In this document: in pieces, positions 49,586 through 61,331 of the stretch | Layout of the letters: each line of letters opens with the position of its first letter | Numbering within the stretch: the stretch's first letter is position 1 | Notes under the pieces: model-generated | Told to the model about the DNA's origin: nothing | The model's input: only the letters and a program-made list of their open reading frames with translations | Database searches by the model: none | Translations under genes and position numbers: made by a program | Assembly: GCF_949628265.1 (NCBI RefSeq) | Contig: NC_088786.1 | Coordinates: 5,456,001 to 5,520,000 of the forward strand | DNA: 64,000 nucleotides | Reading direction: 5' to 3' | From: Cloeon dipterum | Lineage: Eukaryota; Arthropoda; Insecta; Ephemeroptera; Baetidae

Positions 49586-50589
49586 TCAATTCTTGTGAGT
49601 TGATCTCCGCTGTTTCTGTTTCTGCTTTTCCTCTCTACCAAATGGATGGAAAGGGACGCCTGCGCCTGGCTGCTGAGGGAATCCAGCAGGGTTTCCTGCT
49701 GCGCCTGACATAAAATTTAAAGTATAAATATATGGATTTTACTCTCACCACCGCCACCAGGAAAAAAGCCACCACCGCCAGGATATTGTCCGAAGCCTGC
49801 AAAGCAAAAGTCAATTCGTAACACAAGTGATACTTTAAACCGATATATACCAGGTTGATAGCCTCCGGGAGGAAAGCCGCCCCCTGGGCCACCTGTGAAG
49901 AAAATTGGTAAAAATAAATAAATAATACCTTGTTATTTACCTGGATATTGTCCTCCAGGCGCACCAAATTGTCCACCTTAAAGAGCAAAATCCCAAGATA
50001 TTTGAAAAAGTTGAATTGCATGTTTAATTTGTATTCCGTTAACCTGGATAGCCTCCTTGCTGTTCACCCGGAAAAAATCCTGGCTGTCCACCTGGAAAGC
50101 CTCCTGGTTGTCCTCCTGGAAAACCTCCTGGTGGTCCTCCTGGAAAACCTCCTGGTGGTCCTCCTGGAAAGCCTCCAGGTTGTCCTCCTGGGAAGCCTCC
50201 TGGTTGTCCACCTGGAAAGCCCCCTGGTTGTCCTCCTGGAAAGCCTCCTGGTTGTCCACCTGGAAAGCCTCCTGGTTGTCCACCTGGAAAGCCTCCTGGT
50301 TGGAAGCCATCAGGACCTGGAAAACCTCCTGCTGGTCCACCTTGACCTGGGAATCCTCCAGGTGGTGGCAGACCAGGTTCAACGCCCCAGAACTGCTTGC
50401 CCTTGTCTCCAGAATCTTCCACAGCTTCATCCTGCATCGTAAATTTTGCCTTCTTATTATGGGTGTTGGCTGGAAGGCCAAGGGACAAGCCCAACAGAGT
50501 CCCAACTAACTGAAAGCAAATTTTGTTAGGGAATATAAAATCGGTCTAAAAGTGCGCGCTGCTACCAGGAGCGAATATTTTCGTTTCAT
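49586..50589 (-). CDS. Secreted glycine/proline-rich repeat protein, six exons
   Basis: The exons on the minus strand are 50589-50566, 50509-50044, 49976-49941, 49892-49851, 49796-49749 and 49704-49586. They join in frame to 735 nt (244 aa plus TGA). Exon 1 plus the start of exon 2 give a signal peptide ([19 protein letters not shown], cleavage near LPA-N). A short acidic/basic linker follows, then about nine tandem QPGGFPGG or PPGGFPGG octapeptides, then three mini-exons of 12, 14 and 16 codons that are also Gly/Pro/Tyr/Phe-rich. The end is a Lys/Arg/Gln-rich tail (about 18 residues). Every intron after exon 2 is phase 1 and 44-67 bp long, so each mini-exon can be skipped without frame loss. 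Composition suggests an extracellular structural, cuticle, silk-like or adhesive protein; no enzyme motif is present. I recognise no named orthologue. Divergent from Ric1. Confidence 0.85.
50064..50312 (-). repeat. 24-bp coding tandem repeat (octapeptide PGGFPGGQ)
   Basis: Within exon 2 of the glycine-rich gene, about nine to ten copies of a 24-bp unit encode Q/P-PGGFPGG, with the 3'-most copies degenerate ([15 protein letters not shown]). Because the unit is a multiple of three and poor in stop triplets, long spurious ORFs appear in two plus-strand frames over the same DNA. Copy number is likely variable between individuals. Confidence 0.9.
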
Positions 50590-50629
50590 GGTCGCAATTC
50601 AAGTGTGAATTTCGCGGAAATTTTTCCTC

Positions 50630-50637
50630 ATTTTATG
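50630..50637 (-). promoter_or_regulatory. TATA-like element of the glycine-rich gene
   Basis: CATAAAAT on the minus strand, about 41 bp before the ATG at 50589, with an initiator-like TCACACT about 25-30 bp downstream. The spacing would give a 5' UTR of about 15-20 nt. Suggestive only. Confidence 0.3.
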
Positions 50638-51259
50638 TTGTCTGCACGAAACACGTCAACCTTTCGAGGGAAATGCTGCGTGGCTTGATATTTTTGTTAT
50701 CAGTTCGCGACACCAATCACGAGTCGCACAAAAGGAACTATATGTTTTAAAAAGTGACAGCGCACTTCCATCGGCAAGAAATTTGTCGGAAAAAATTGAT
50801 AACAAAAAAGCGCTTCCTCTATAATTAAAATATTAAGATAGGAGAGAGCAAGTCTTTTTTTTCTTTCAACAAGTTGATATTCGTGAAACACCAACGCATT
50901 TATTGTATTTTATTTATGGGGAATTTTGACAGCCTTTTAATTGATTTGCTTCCGTATCATATCAACACATATTCACGATTATTTATTGTTCTTATTATGC
51001 AACATTTCACACCTAAAACCGCTTATGATAGAGTTCCAACTTTCCACTAATTTTGAAGGACTTTATGATGCGCCAAAATTTGCAGCCCTGTGCAAACAGT
51101 TAATCAGGCGCTCTTCATTTTTTTAATTAACTTTTATGAATTAACTGTGCTGCACATTTCATGGTTGACTTAACATTAATTGTTTTTTGTGACCATTTCC
51201 TTTTCATTTTTTGCCTTTAATCTTGAGCATCAGTACAAAGCAAGGGACAACACTAAAAC

Positions 51260-51459
51260 TCACTTAAAATCTGGCAGAGGGAGGAAATACCGTGCCACCG
51301 AACAGTCTTTCAGTGCGGATTGCATAATATCGTTCCACACTTTCAAAAAGCGAAAGTCAAACACGTTTTTTCTTATTTGGTACAGGCCACCGCGGCTGCT
51401 GGATCCTCGTCTAGGATGCTGTGCGGATTGTCACTGTGGTACTTGCACCCCATGCTCAT
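51260..51459 (-). CDS. Possible small two-exon protein, 51 aa
   Basis: On the minus strand, ATG 51459 opens 25 codons plus one base (exon 51459-51384). A 44-bp intron (51383-51340, GTACC...GAAAG) and exon 51339-51260 complete 51 residues and TGA. The product starts MSMGCKYHSDNPHSILDEDP and ends ARYFLPLPDFK, a composition that reads as real protein, and the DNA is GC-richer than its surroundings. A TATAAAA sequence lies about 32 bp before the ATG (51491-51497). The intron size matches the tiny introns of the neighbouring glycine-rich gene. I do not recognise the family. The plus strand of the same DNA also has an open, Cys-rich frame, so the strand is not certain. The gene could also be part of something longer. 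Confidence 0.3.
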
Positions 51460-51497
51460 TAGTATTTGTTTTTTTTTTAAATAAATCCATTTTTATA

Positions 51498-52267
51498 TGT
51501 TTGGGGCCGAAAGAAGAGAGTTGGTGATTTTTACTTTGACCGGAATCAGTTTCTCAAGGCAGCTCTGTTGCCACCGGCTGGTTTACGAGATAAAGGAACA
51601 TGAGCTTGGGCCGTCGTTCAATTCAATTAAAAATTATTTTTATTCTATTTGGTCCGAAATATTTGCAATTAGTATTGTATAATGCATCGAAACATAATTC
51701 TAAAAAATAGCTCAAAATTATGTTAATCTTAGTGTCGTTAATCCATTGTATTTACCTTCTGACAAAAAGAAAGTGTAAGCGACCAATCTGGAACTAAAAT
51801 GGTTTAAAACTGTTAATCCTATTATAGAACAAAACACAATGGATGGTTTAGTTAATACTTCAAGTGTATACTTTGCTCTCAGACCTCTATTAATATTGCG
51901 TAGTTGTTTAAAGTGGTAATAAAGTATTGTTATAATAATATAGAACTTGCTTCTTGACGAACTAAAAAAACCTCAGAGGAAAAAATGAAATTGTGAGGAG
52001 CAAAAGAATCAAAACGTGGCTTCTATCCTTGAACTAGATTTCGATTATTTGATTTGTTTCATTGTATATATTTTTTGACACTCTGTTTTTTTTTGTGAAG
52101 AAACAAAACCACCTTTTTTACCTACTTGTATAATAATTATGCTTCGATTATAAGTTAAACAAAAAGCACCAGCCGATAATAATTACTCATTGGATTGATT
52201 AATGTTCGTAAATAAATGTATGTTTTCCAAAATTAAGTTTATTTTTATTTATTTTTCCCTCATTACA
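51498..52267. other. Intergenic, upstream of Ric1
   Basis: AT-rich sequence with no supported gene. It ends in a pyrimidine-rich tract and acceptor-like cattacag at 52267, which may be the 3' end of a Ric1 5'-UTR intron or simply the promoter-proximal sequence. Confidence 0.45.
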
Positions 52268-52479
52268 GGTTTTCGCTCATTCGTCCTTCCCGCCGCACGG
52301 TCACAACTTCAGTGAGGTGTATAGTTCAACAGTTGGCCGCAAGGTTGGGAGCGCTGGTCTTGTCCCTTAACAGATGACGAAGTGGGCAGGGCATGTGAAT
52401 TTGCAGTTAGAATTGTTTACACGTCGGTCATCGGCCTGGACTAGCCCTTGGTGGACGTAGCAGGGCCCCTGAGGCCGCC

Positions 52480-55400
52480 ATGTACTACCCCGTGGGCTGG
52501 CCGCGGGTGCTCAAACTGCCCCGGCGGCTGCTTTCGATCCGGCAAGTGGTCAACAACCGGGACAAGCTGCTCTACGCCGTCCTGTCAGACGACAGCCTCT
52601 CCATTTGGTTTTGCACGGTAGAAGAAAATTATTATTATTTGCCCTATTTTACAAGAAAGTCAACCCTTGTTCTCAGCCCTGCCTGCCCATCGTGACACAC
52701 CGACGCGATGCCCACAATGTGGAGCAAGTGGGCTCGAACCTGCTGGTGCAGTGGAGGCCCGACTCGAGTATGCTGGTTGTCGCTGTAAGATTTCTTTCAT
52801 AAAGGGATTATAATTTTTACTCTTCACGGATGCCTTATACAATGCTGAGAAGTGGACATTAAGGCTCACTATGAAGCAAAATTAAATTTTATTTGTAGAT
52901 ATTAGGAAAGTAATCATCATGTCTTGTGGGGTCTTAATTAATAATGTTTTTGTTTCTACACTTTTAAAGGTTGTAAATATGGGACTAAACATAGAGCATA
53001 ATTTGGATATATATTTATTTTCTAATGACGAGGCTTGTTTCCAGACGTCCAAGGGCCACCTTTTGTTCTATGGGTTGTCCGTGTCGTCCGATTTCAAGGG
53101 TTTGTACGAGCAGCAGGACTCGCCGAGTCCCAACCTGCGCAGGGAGAGTGCCGAGCTTTATGTCAAAGAGGTTATACCCGCCCTTATGCTTACGCCTGTG
53201 AGTCCGCGGCTAGTATGTTCACGCTTTGGCTGCAAGTTTTTGCTTGACATTCCATTGCATTAAATACGAATTTGAAATATTCACAGGACTTCGCAGTGGA
53301 TGTGAGCGCTGGTATCGCCAGCATCGTTTGCATTCGTGACGAGCTGATGGTGTCGACGACTAAGGGCCACGTCCTCAGGTACAGGTGGGACGGTTCCATG
53401 AACAGGGACTATTGCCTTGACCTGCGTAGAGTGCCCTTCTGCATTGACCAACAGGTTTCAAAGGGTAGATATTTAACAATGGGGGTTTTAAGATTGTGTG
53501 CTGAAATTGTTGCTCTTCTAGCTGAGCCGATCACTGACGATATTACCTTTATTTCCGAAATCGAATACTCGCCACTGGTTGGTGGGTTCGCTGCCGTCCT
53601 GAATGATGGTAGGGCGGCTTTCTTGACCGCTTACTCCTTGCAGTTTGATCCAAACGTATGTATCCATTTATTTAATGATTTTAAAAAATAATCTATGTTC
53701 TTGCTGATAAAATTCTTTGATTTTGCAGCAAGTACAAGGAATTTGGGCACAGGGTCTTGAAGATGCAACTTGTGCCGCTCTCAACCACAAGCACAGACTG
53801 ATCGCGTTTGGCCGTAAAAAGTGAGTCAATTTCATCCTTGAAATTTCATATTTTATTTCCGTCCCTGTACAATTTATTACAAATTAGAAAAGGCAACAAA
53901 TCTTGCTTAAAACTTTGTTGTGTTGGGAAGCGCGCGAGTTGGAAGCAAGCGAGTTTTTTTCATTAATTCAGAGCCATCTTTTTTATTGTTGATTGCTTTT
54001 CACGCTGCTGCGTTTATTACAAATTATGAAAGGCAACACATCTGACTGATCAGCAATATTTCAATTTCTTGGTTTTTTATTGTTTGAGTTTTCTGTCAAC
54101 AATTTTTAAAGAACGTAGTAGATATTGACTTTTAAAAGAATTTAAAGATATTTTTCCATTTATTATCATCATCACTTCTTGCTTCATGCCATGATAAAAA
54201 GGATACTATAGTGTTGCCTAATGATTGAGAGAAAGCTGTTTTTTTTTCAATTTCTGACATCACTTATATGGAATGCCACAAGCCTTAATAGCAAAATTAC
54301 AGAAAATATTTTGGATTATAAACCAACTCTCTCGAGCCTGACGGAGTGCATTTTTAGTTCGCAGTGCATTGTGTACTGCGTGGACGAGGTGACTGGTGGG
54401 CTAGAGGTGAGCCACCAGGTGGTGCTTTCGAGCAAAGACTTCCCCGGGGCGCCGGGCGCAGTAACATGCATGCGATGGACTCCAGATGGCTGCGCGCTGG
54501 CTGTTGCCTGGCAGGGTGGCGGCATCTCACTGTGGAGCACGTTCGGCTCGCTGCTCATGTGTTCCCTGGCGTGGGACCACGGCCTCAATGCGCCCATGTC
54601 CAGGATGCGCGTCTCCTCAATGGACTGGGCCTCCGAGGGCTATCAGTTGTGGATGGTCGAGAAAGCCGAGCCGCAAAACCGTCTCCTCCAGATGGACATG
54701 GTCAAGAGCCCGCAGACCGTCAACCCTTGCATGGTGAGCCCTGACACTGACACACGTCAAAATGCAGAAAAAAATATTTTTTGTTAATTAGCAAAGCTCT
54801 GATAAGTTTCCTTTTTCTACAAAATTTAAGGCTACGTTTATCGAGGTGCTTATGCAGTGATTTAATTCCCCTGATTTGCAGAGTCAGCACGGGCAAGTGC
54901 ATTTGCAAGGCGACGATCGGCTGCTAGTGCACCTGGGTGACTCGCGGGCCAAGGCGTATAAGCCAAGTGTCTCACCTGTGTCCGTCGACGCGTCGCCGCA
55001 GTCGGCGCCTGACTCAGCTGCCTTCACGGCTAGCAAGCAGTGGGTCGTGGTCACCATTCCACACACATATTCGTCCACTAACTGGCCGATCAGAGTAATT
55101 ACTAAAGTCTCGCCTGTGATTGGTCCTGATTGGTGTCTTGATTTCAGTATTCTGCCGTCGACGCTGAGGGTCAAAACGTGGCAATCGCCGGTAGAACAGG
55201 GTTTGCTCACTACTCGCTGTTGCACCGGAAGTGGAAGCTATTTGGAAACGAGACGCAGGAGAAGGATTTTGTCGTAACCGGAGGCATCCTCTGGTGGCAT
55301 TCATACATTATTTTAGGCTGCTACAACCTCGTCCAAAGCCGAGATGAAGTGAGTGTTGTGTTGTCTTTTAATACATTTTTAGACTTCAGTTAATTTCGCC

Positions 55401-58400
55401 TCTTGCAGATCCGAATTTACCCTAAAGAGACTCGGCTGGCAGACAACTTTGCCAAGATTGAAAAGGCCGATGCGCAAGTGCTGATTTTGAATTCGTTTCG
55501 AGACCGGCTCGTCACTTTCTGCTCTGACAGTTTGATTACCATCTACAGTCTAGTGATGCAACAAGGTAATGCTTAATCTCATGCCTCTTGTGAAATATCA
55601 ATTTTTTATCTACCAAAACTCCTTTTGCATTGGAATTTGCTCTTTTATGATTTTGCAATTGAAAGATCTAATCTTTGCTTCAATCCTGGAAACATGCTAA
55701 AATTTTATTGCTTTGATTTGGGAGAAAATTAAAACCTTCCAGTCAAGTCCTAACAAAATCGCATTCATTCACTCATTCATTTTTGCTAGTGTCAAGCTAC
55801 TAACTTTTGTTTCAAAGGTTCAAACAACGTCGACCTGGTCCACCTGCAGGCCATCGACATCAACGCTCTGTGTGTGCATCCAGCCTGCGTTGTGTCCATC
55901 ACGTTGACGTGCCTGCGCACAGAGAGCTGCGTTGGCAACAAGCGGGAGCAGGCTGAGAGTTTGATTGTCAATGTCAGCGGCCGGCTGCTGCTCGTGCAGC
56001 AGGTCTGCGCCTCCCCTGAAGGAGAGAACAGCAGCACTACCCTGGTTTGTTAACCATCTTTGATAATTTACCGTTGGATTTTTCCTGTCCAATGTTGAGT
56101 TTATTTTGCTGTTTCTTTGTATCTCTTTGTGCGATTAAAGGGATTGAAAAGAGAACAATCATGCTATGGCAAATTTTTATGAAAAGGAAAAATTTTCTCT
56201 TGCACACACTTCGAGCCACTTTTTTCATTATGTCTTGTGCAATTTTCTTTAATTTCAGTGCACACCGACTGTATTGGCGTCCTGCGTCGAAAGCGTGTGG
56301 ATGCCGATGAAAAGCAAGCGTGACAAGCCCCACCTGACTGAGGCTCTGTGGCTTTATTGCGGAGCTCACGGCATGCGAGTGTGGCTGCCTCTTTTCCCCA
56401 GAGACGGTGACAAAGCCCACACTTTTATGAACAAAAGGATAATGCTCCCGTTCCAACTTAGGATATATCCTCTCGGTAAATTTAGTTCGAAAATAGCATT
56501 GATAGTGTGGGGATAATTTCCTGCAAAATTATTAATTGCCAACTGTAGGTATGCATTGACTTATTCTGATATCTTGCAGCCATACTGTTTGAAGATGCTA
56601 TAATACTCGGTGCTGAAAATGACACGGTGCTATACAGCTCTGATTCTTCGTCGTACTTTTCTCTTCCATTCTGCCTGATTCAAAGAACGGTGCGTGAAAG
56701 TCTTCAATTTTTCCATTCCCGTGCTAACTTGCTGAAAACAGAGTCAAGTCTATCTGCACCAAATCTTGCGGCAGCTGATTCGAAGGAACCTTGGCTCCCA
56801 CGCTTGGGAAATCGCTAGATCGTGCACAAACCTGCCCTATTTTCCACACGCACTGGAGCTTTTGCTGCACGAGGTAGGTTCAAAATCACTCGTTTTAGCC
56901 TGAATGTGAACACCAAACAATTCAGAGGTTATTTGAACCAGAATAGAATGAGGGAAAGTGTGGCTGTTTAGTGGTTCAGCGCACTTTCAATATTTCTGCA
57001 TCGCGGATATTTATTTTTTGTGCCAAAAGGTGCTGGAGGAGGAGGCGACCAGCAAGGGACCCATTCCAGACGCGCTGTTGCCCAGTGTAGTCGCGTTCAT
57101 CCGGGAGTTCCCGGTCTACCTGCAGACGGTTGTGCAGTGTGCGCGCAAGACTGAGGTCGCCCTCTGGCCCTACCTATTCTCAGCGGCTGGTAAGCCGAAG
57201 GAGCTGTTCCAGCACTGCCTGCAGAAGGAGCAACTAGAGACTGCTGCCTCCTACCTCTTAATCCTGCAGGTTTGTACTCCATCATGACCTTTATCTTATA
57301 ACTCACTTTAACCTTGTTTCTAGAATCATAAACGCCTGAACGTATGATTTAAATACTTTTTTCTAAATTTGAAATTATTTACATAATTCTGACAAATGGT
57401 TAATAAATTTAATTGACAGAATTTGGAGCCGAGTGTGGTCAGTCGGCAGTATGCGACTCTTTTGCTGGACACTGCGCTGCAGCACAACAAGTGGGAGCTG
57501 GCCAAGGATCTCGTTAGATTCCTTCGTGCTATCGGTAAAGTATTGAGTCAAATATAGTTACCGTTTATATATTGCTAAATCTGGCAGAATGAAAACTAGA
57601 AAATAAAATCTCGTGGATTTTGGTCTGTTATATACCTTCCATTTGATGCCATTATTTTATAATAAAGAGTCAAAGAGAGAAATTCATGAAGAAATCAACA
57701 GTTCTGAATTTCTGAGATCAGATTGCATAGGTGCATTTTTTTAAATTGGCCATTTTTGTGGAAAAAACTATATGACATTATAAAATAGGATTTTTGGAAC
57801 ATGTTGGTCTTGCATGTTTATTTTCCTAGCATCAGCCAGGAGATAATAGCCAAGTTTTTTAAATTAATTCAAATCAAACCGCTTAGCACTTTAATTTTTT
57901 TCATTGGAGTAAACATGATCATATAGCTATAATAATGGCTGTTGTCACGCAGATCCCAACGACGTAGAGTTGCCTCGACAGCCGATGCTGGCGGCAAGCA
58001 AGTACGGGATGGCGCAGTCTCCGCCAGTGAGCCCTCACGAGGAGGACCTGTCGCTGGTGCTGGGTACGCTGCAAGTGGCGCGAAGCCGCACGTACAGCGC
58101 GACGGCGGCGGCGGTAAACACGGCCAAGGTGCCTGACGCAACGAGCAACTCGAATCCTGGCACTGGCTCGCCGCACCCGAAGAAAACGGAGGTGCTGTTG
58201 CGCTCGAGCAGCAGTGTTGGCGAGGCCAGCAACCACAACACGGCCAGTGGCGTCGCCGGCAGCGGCGGCCCCGGGACGTCGCGCACGCGGAAGAAGTCGG
58301 CGCCGTCTGGCCGTCGTGACAGCACGTCGAGCAGCGCAGCTGCCGAAGATTTCTTCATTGACACCATCCTGCAGCGGCACGCGTGCCGCCTGCTCACCGA

Positions 58401-60861
58401 CAAACGGCTGCGCGATCTCGGCCAGTTTGCCGCACACCTTGACTTCCATCTCGTCACATGGCTCTCGTCTGAGCGGCACCAGGCGGCTCGCGTCGATGAC
58501 TTTGTCGAGACGCTGCGACACCTGCACCAAGATTTCAGCTGGCCCTACCCGGCCGGTGCTATCAACTTCCAGGTAAAATTTAAACTTTGAAATTGCTTCT
58601 ACCATAATGGAATGGAGCATCTCCTAGGCTGACATTGCCATATAATTTTTGGCACATCCTGTTAAATAAGAACATTACATAACTTCGAAAATCTCAAGAG
58701 TATGTTTCAAGCATTTTAGGAGAGATAATAACTGCTTTTAAGCTGAAAACTGTGTTTTTAATATTCATAAAAACGTTCTTGCGCTTTCCGAAAAAATTAA
58801 TTACTTTAAAGTATTATAAATAAAAATTTATTGCGAAAAAGTCTGTCCAAATTTCAAATGGCAAAAATGGAGCTAGGTCACTCAGATATTCATATATATT
58901 AATTAATTTAAAATAACCATTATTGGATGAAAACTGACTTCACAAGCCGATTTTAATTGAATTAACATGTTAAATCCTTTAAAAACCTCTCTTGCATAGA
59001 CCTTCATATCACGCTAACTTGACTAAAATGTTCACCTTTCTATCATTGAAGAAAGGATTCATTGATTAAAACGTAGCTTGCTAATAATGTTCTTGAATTA
59101 ATGATTATTTAAAACCTAGTTGGTTGAAATAACAAAATAACCAGATACATTTTTGAAATTTTTATTTGCTGTTGATTACATTTCATATTTATCCAATCCG
59201 TTTCTGATAATTCAGACAAAAAAGCGACCAATTGCAAGGAAATTTTCTACGCAGGGGTACCCTCCGCTTCCGTCTCAAGCGACGACGAGGAAGACGTCCG
59301 GCTCAGGCTCGTCGGGTCGCTCGTTCCCCGCGTCGCCCAGCGTGGAGGATCGACTGAAGCTGTTGACGCTCGACATCCTCAAGGGCAATCATGGCCGCGT
59401 GCACGACTCTGGCTACATCAGCAACACCAGCACCAACCCCATTCCGCCGTCATGGGGTCAGAACGTGTCCACCGACTCGAGCATGCACACCGTCGAGGCG
59501 AGATTGCAACCACACCGCGGACAGGGTCAGTTTTTGGTTTGGTTCTCATATTTCCCTTTAGTAACATTTTCTTTTAATCTTGTTTCAGGTGGCAGCTTTT
59601 TGAGTGAGGAGAGCTCGTCCTACATGGGAGAGGAAAGAGACAACGTTGACGAACAAGTGCAAAGTCCTGGCTGGGCGACCACTCCAGAAGGGGAACACTT
59701 TGCTCAGGACCACTCATCCGGCAGAGTCCCAGCAAGGGAGGAGGTGCAGTTGAGGTACAACTCTAAAGATCCAAGTTGAATTTAGTCTTAACTTCCGAGT
59801 GTCTCAGGTACCTGCTGCAGCTGTTCGTTGAAGCTGGCTGCCTTGAGTGGGCACTTGTGCTGTCGATTCTGCTACGAGACGCCATGGCCGTGCTGCGCAC
59901 CATCTTTGCGGCCCGGACCGCCGACCAGTCCATCGAGGTCGTCAGACGTTTGAAAGATGGACTTGAGGCTCTGATGTCCTGGAGCAACACTCAGTGGTAT
60001 AAAATTTGTTTACTCTTGCGTAGAATTAGTCATCTTAACTGTCTTAAAGTAGTCAAACAATCAGCGTAAACGCTTGAATGTAAAATATTTTTGAGGGCTT
60101 TAGTTGGAATTAATTTTAAGCGTACCGACGTTTTTTCTGGTATAAATAACTTCCCTTCACCTTATAAAGCACAGTTTTTGTTTTCAGTAGATGACAAACA
60201 ATTTATACTTGTATAATTTTCTGTTTGGTGGGTGCATGCTGCTTAATTATATATCCACACACTATTTTTATTTCTTTTCATGGTAGTGTTGATTTTAGGA
60301 ACATTGTTTTCTTTGAAGACCTGTTAACATTTTGCTTGAAATACAACCCATGCACATTTACCATATAATTTTTCCGCAAAGTGAATTTTAAATAAATTCT
60401 CTGTTCTAATTGTTTGGAAAATTTGTGTCATGCCTTTCCTTTGATTAAAGTTGGCCTTATTTATTTTCAGTTATGGCTACCGGGGTTTCATGATGGCGAT
60501 CCAAAATCAGATCCAGGTGCTGAGCAAGATCCTCAGCAGCGCACCAAGGGTGAGCGCCGAGAACGTCGCCACCCCGGCTATCGTCGTCCCCACCGCAGGT
60601 ACGAACCTTTTGAACAAAACTACGGTCGCGGCGCCATCCGCGTCACCGCATTCAGAGAGCCTGATGGCCGCGCAGCCGGTCAAGCCGACACTGGGCAAGC
60701 TGAGGCTCGTGTCAGCGCCGTCCTCCTCCTCCGTGTCCCCGAACGGCTCCAGCCTTGACTCGCTGGAGGAGGAGACCGCGGAGGAGGCACTGCAGCACGC
60801 CGAGCACCCTGACTCGAACACCGGAGAGGTGGTCGAGGAGGGCGGGTGCGTCATCTCGTAG
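52480..60861 (+). CDS. Ric1: Ric1, Rab6 guanine-nucleotide exchange factor subunit (guanyl-nucleotide exchange factor subunit Rich)
   Basis: The 21 coding exons are 52480-52617, 52677-52784, 53045-53197, 53287-53464, 53522-53655, 53729-53820, 54358-54733, 54882-55094, 55148-55348, 55409-55565, 55818-56044, 56259-56475, 56580-56689, 56742-56873, 57030-57269, 57420-57534, 57953-58572, 59216-59525, 59589-59754, 59808-59996 and 60471-60861. All have GT-AG borders and consistent phases, giving 4467 nt, 1488 aa. Similarity to known RIC1 runs end to end: an N-terminal WD40 propeller (start [30 protein letters not shown] near 485) and the RIC1 domain ([20 protein letters not shown] near 690; [14 protein letters not shown] near 800; [11 protein letters not shown] near 845). 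A Ser/Thr-rich insert lies at about 930-1050, and [15 protein letters not shown] near 1296. With Rgp1, Ric1 activates Rab6 at the Golgi; fly Rich also affects synaptic target choice. Human RIC1 is about 1420 aa. The protein ends GGCVIS, a CaaX-like box. Confidence 0.96.
53465..53521 (+). other. 57-bp stop-free intron of Ric1
   Basis: This intron starts GTAGAT after AAGG and ends CTTCTAG. It is a multiple of three and has no in-frame stop, so retention would insert 19 residues (GRYLTMG onward) without a frameshift. The spliced form gives the spacing of known RIC1 between the two conserved flanks (DQQ and SEIEYS), so removal is taken as normal. Confidence 0.7.
53821..54357 (+). other. Ric1 intron 6 with a duplicated 30-bp block
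   Basis: A block of the form TTTATTACAAATTA followed by GAAAGGCAACA occurs twice, from about 53873 and 54013, 140 bp apart, with few differences. The intron is otherwise AT-rich and has nothing recognisable. Confidence 0.6.
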
Positions 60862-61331
60862 ACGCTGTGCTTTTATTGAGGATGTGTGCCGTGGGAATTC
60901 AATGCTGACCATAGGATTATTCAGTGTAAATAACAAAATTTACTCGGACAATGTCAATTTTGAGCTCTCAATAATGTCAATTGATTCACAGATCCAAAAG
61001 CTAGTGAAATTTGACTTCTTTTACCTATTTGGTCAATTCCCTACCTGTTAAATGAATGGCATGCATCCTCTTTAAACCGTTTATAGAACAGATTTTAACG
61101 CAGCCTGAGTACAAAACAAATCGGTTTCGCTGTGCCAAAAGTTGACTTGATTTCTGCACTGTTGCAGGGAAACACATTATTTGTACGCTCTCTTAACTTA
61201 TTCCTGGTTGATATTGTTTTGCTTGGCGCTTTCTCATCTCTCAAATTTTCGATTGAGCGTCTGACGTAGTTTTCATTCATTTAGTTCCTCGAAAAACAAT
61301 GTTATGATAATTATTACTGTTAGTCAATAAA
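60862..61331 (+). terminator. Ric1 3' UTR and polyadenylation signal
   Basis: Non-coding sequence after the stop at 60859-60861. The first good AATAAA on this strand is at 61326-61331, giving a UTR of about 480 nt. Confidence 0.5.

Noticed and set aside
49930..50509. Plus-strand ORFs of 150 and 170 codons (Leu/Val-rich and Trp/Ser-rich repeats)
   Set aside because: Antisense readings of the 24-bp coding repeat of the glycine-rich gene, which has a signal peptide and consistent splicing on the minus strand.
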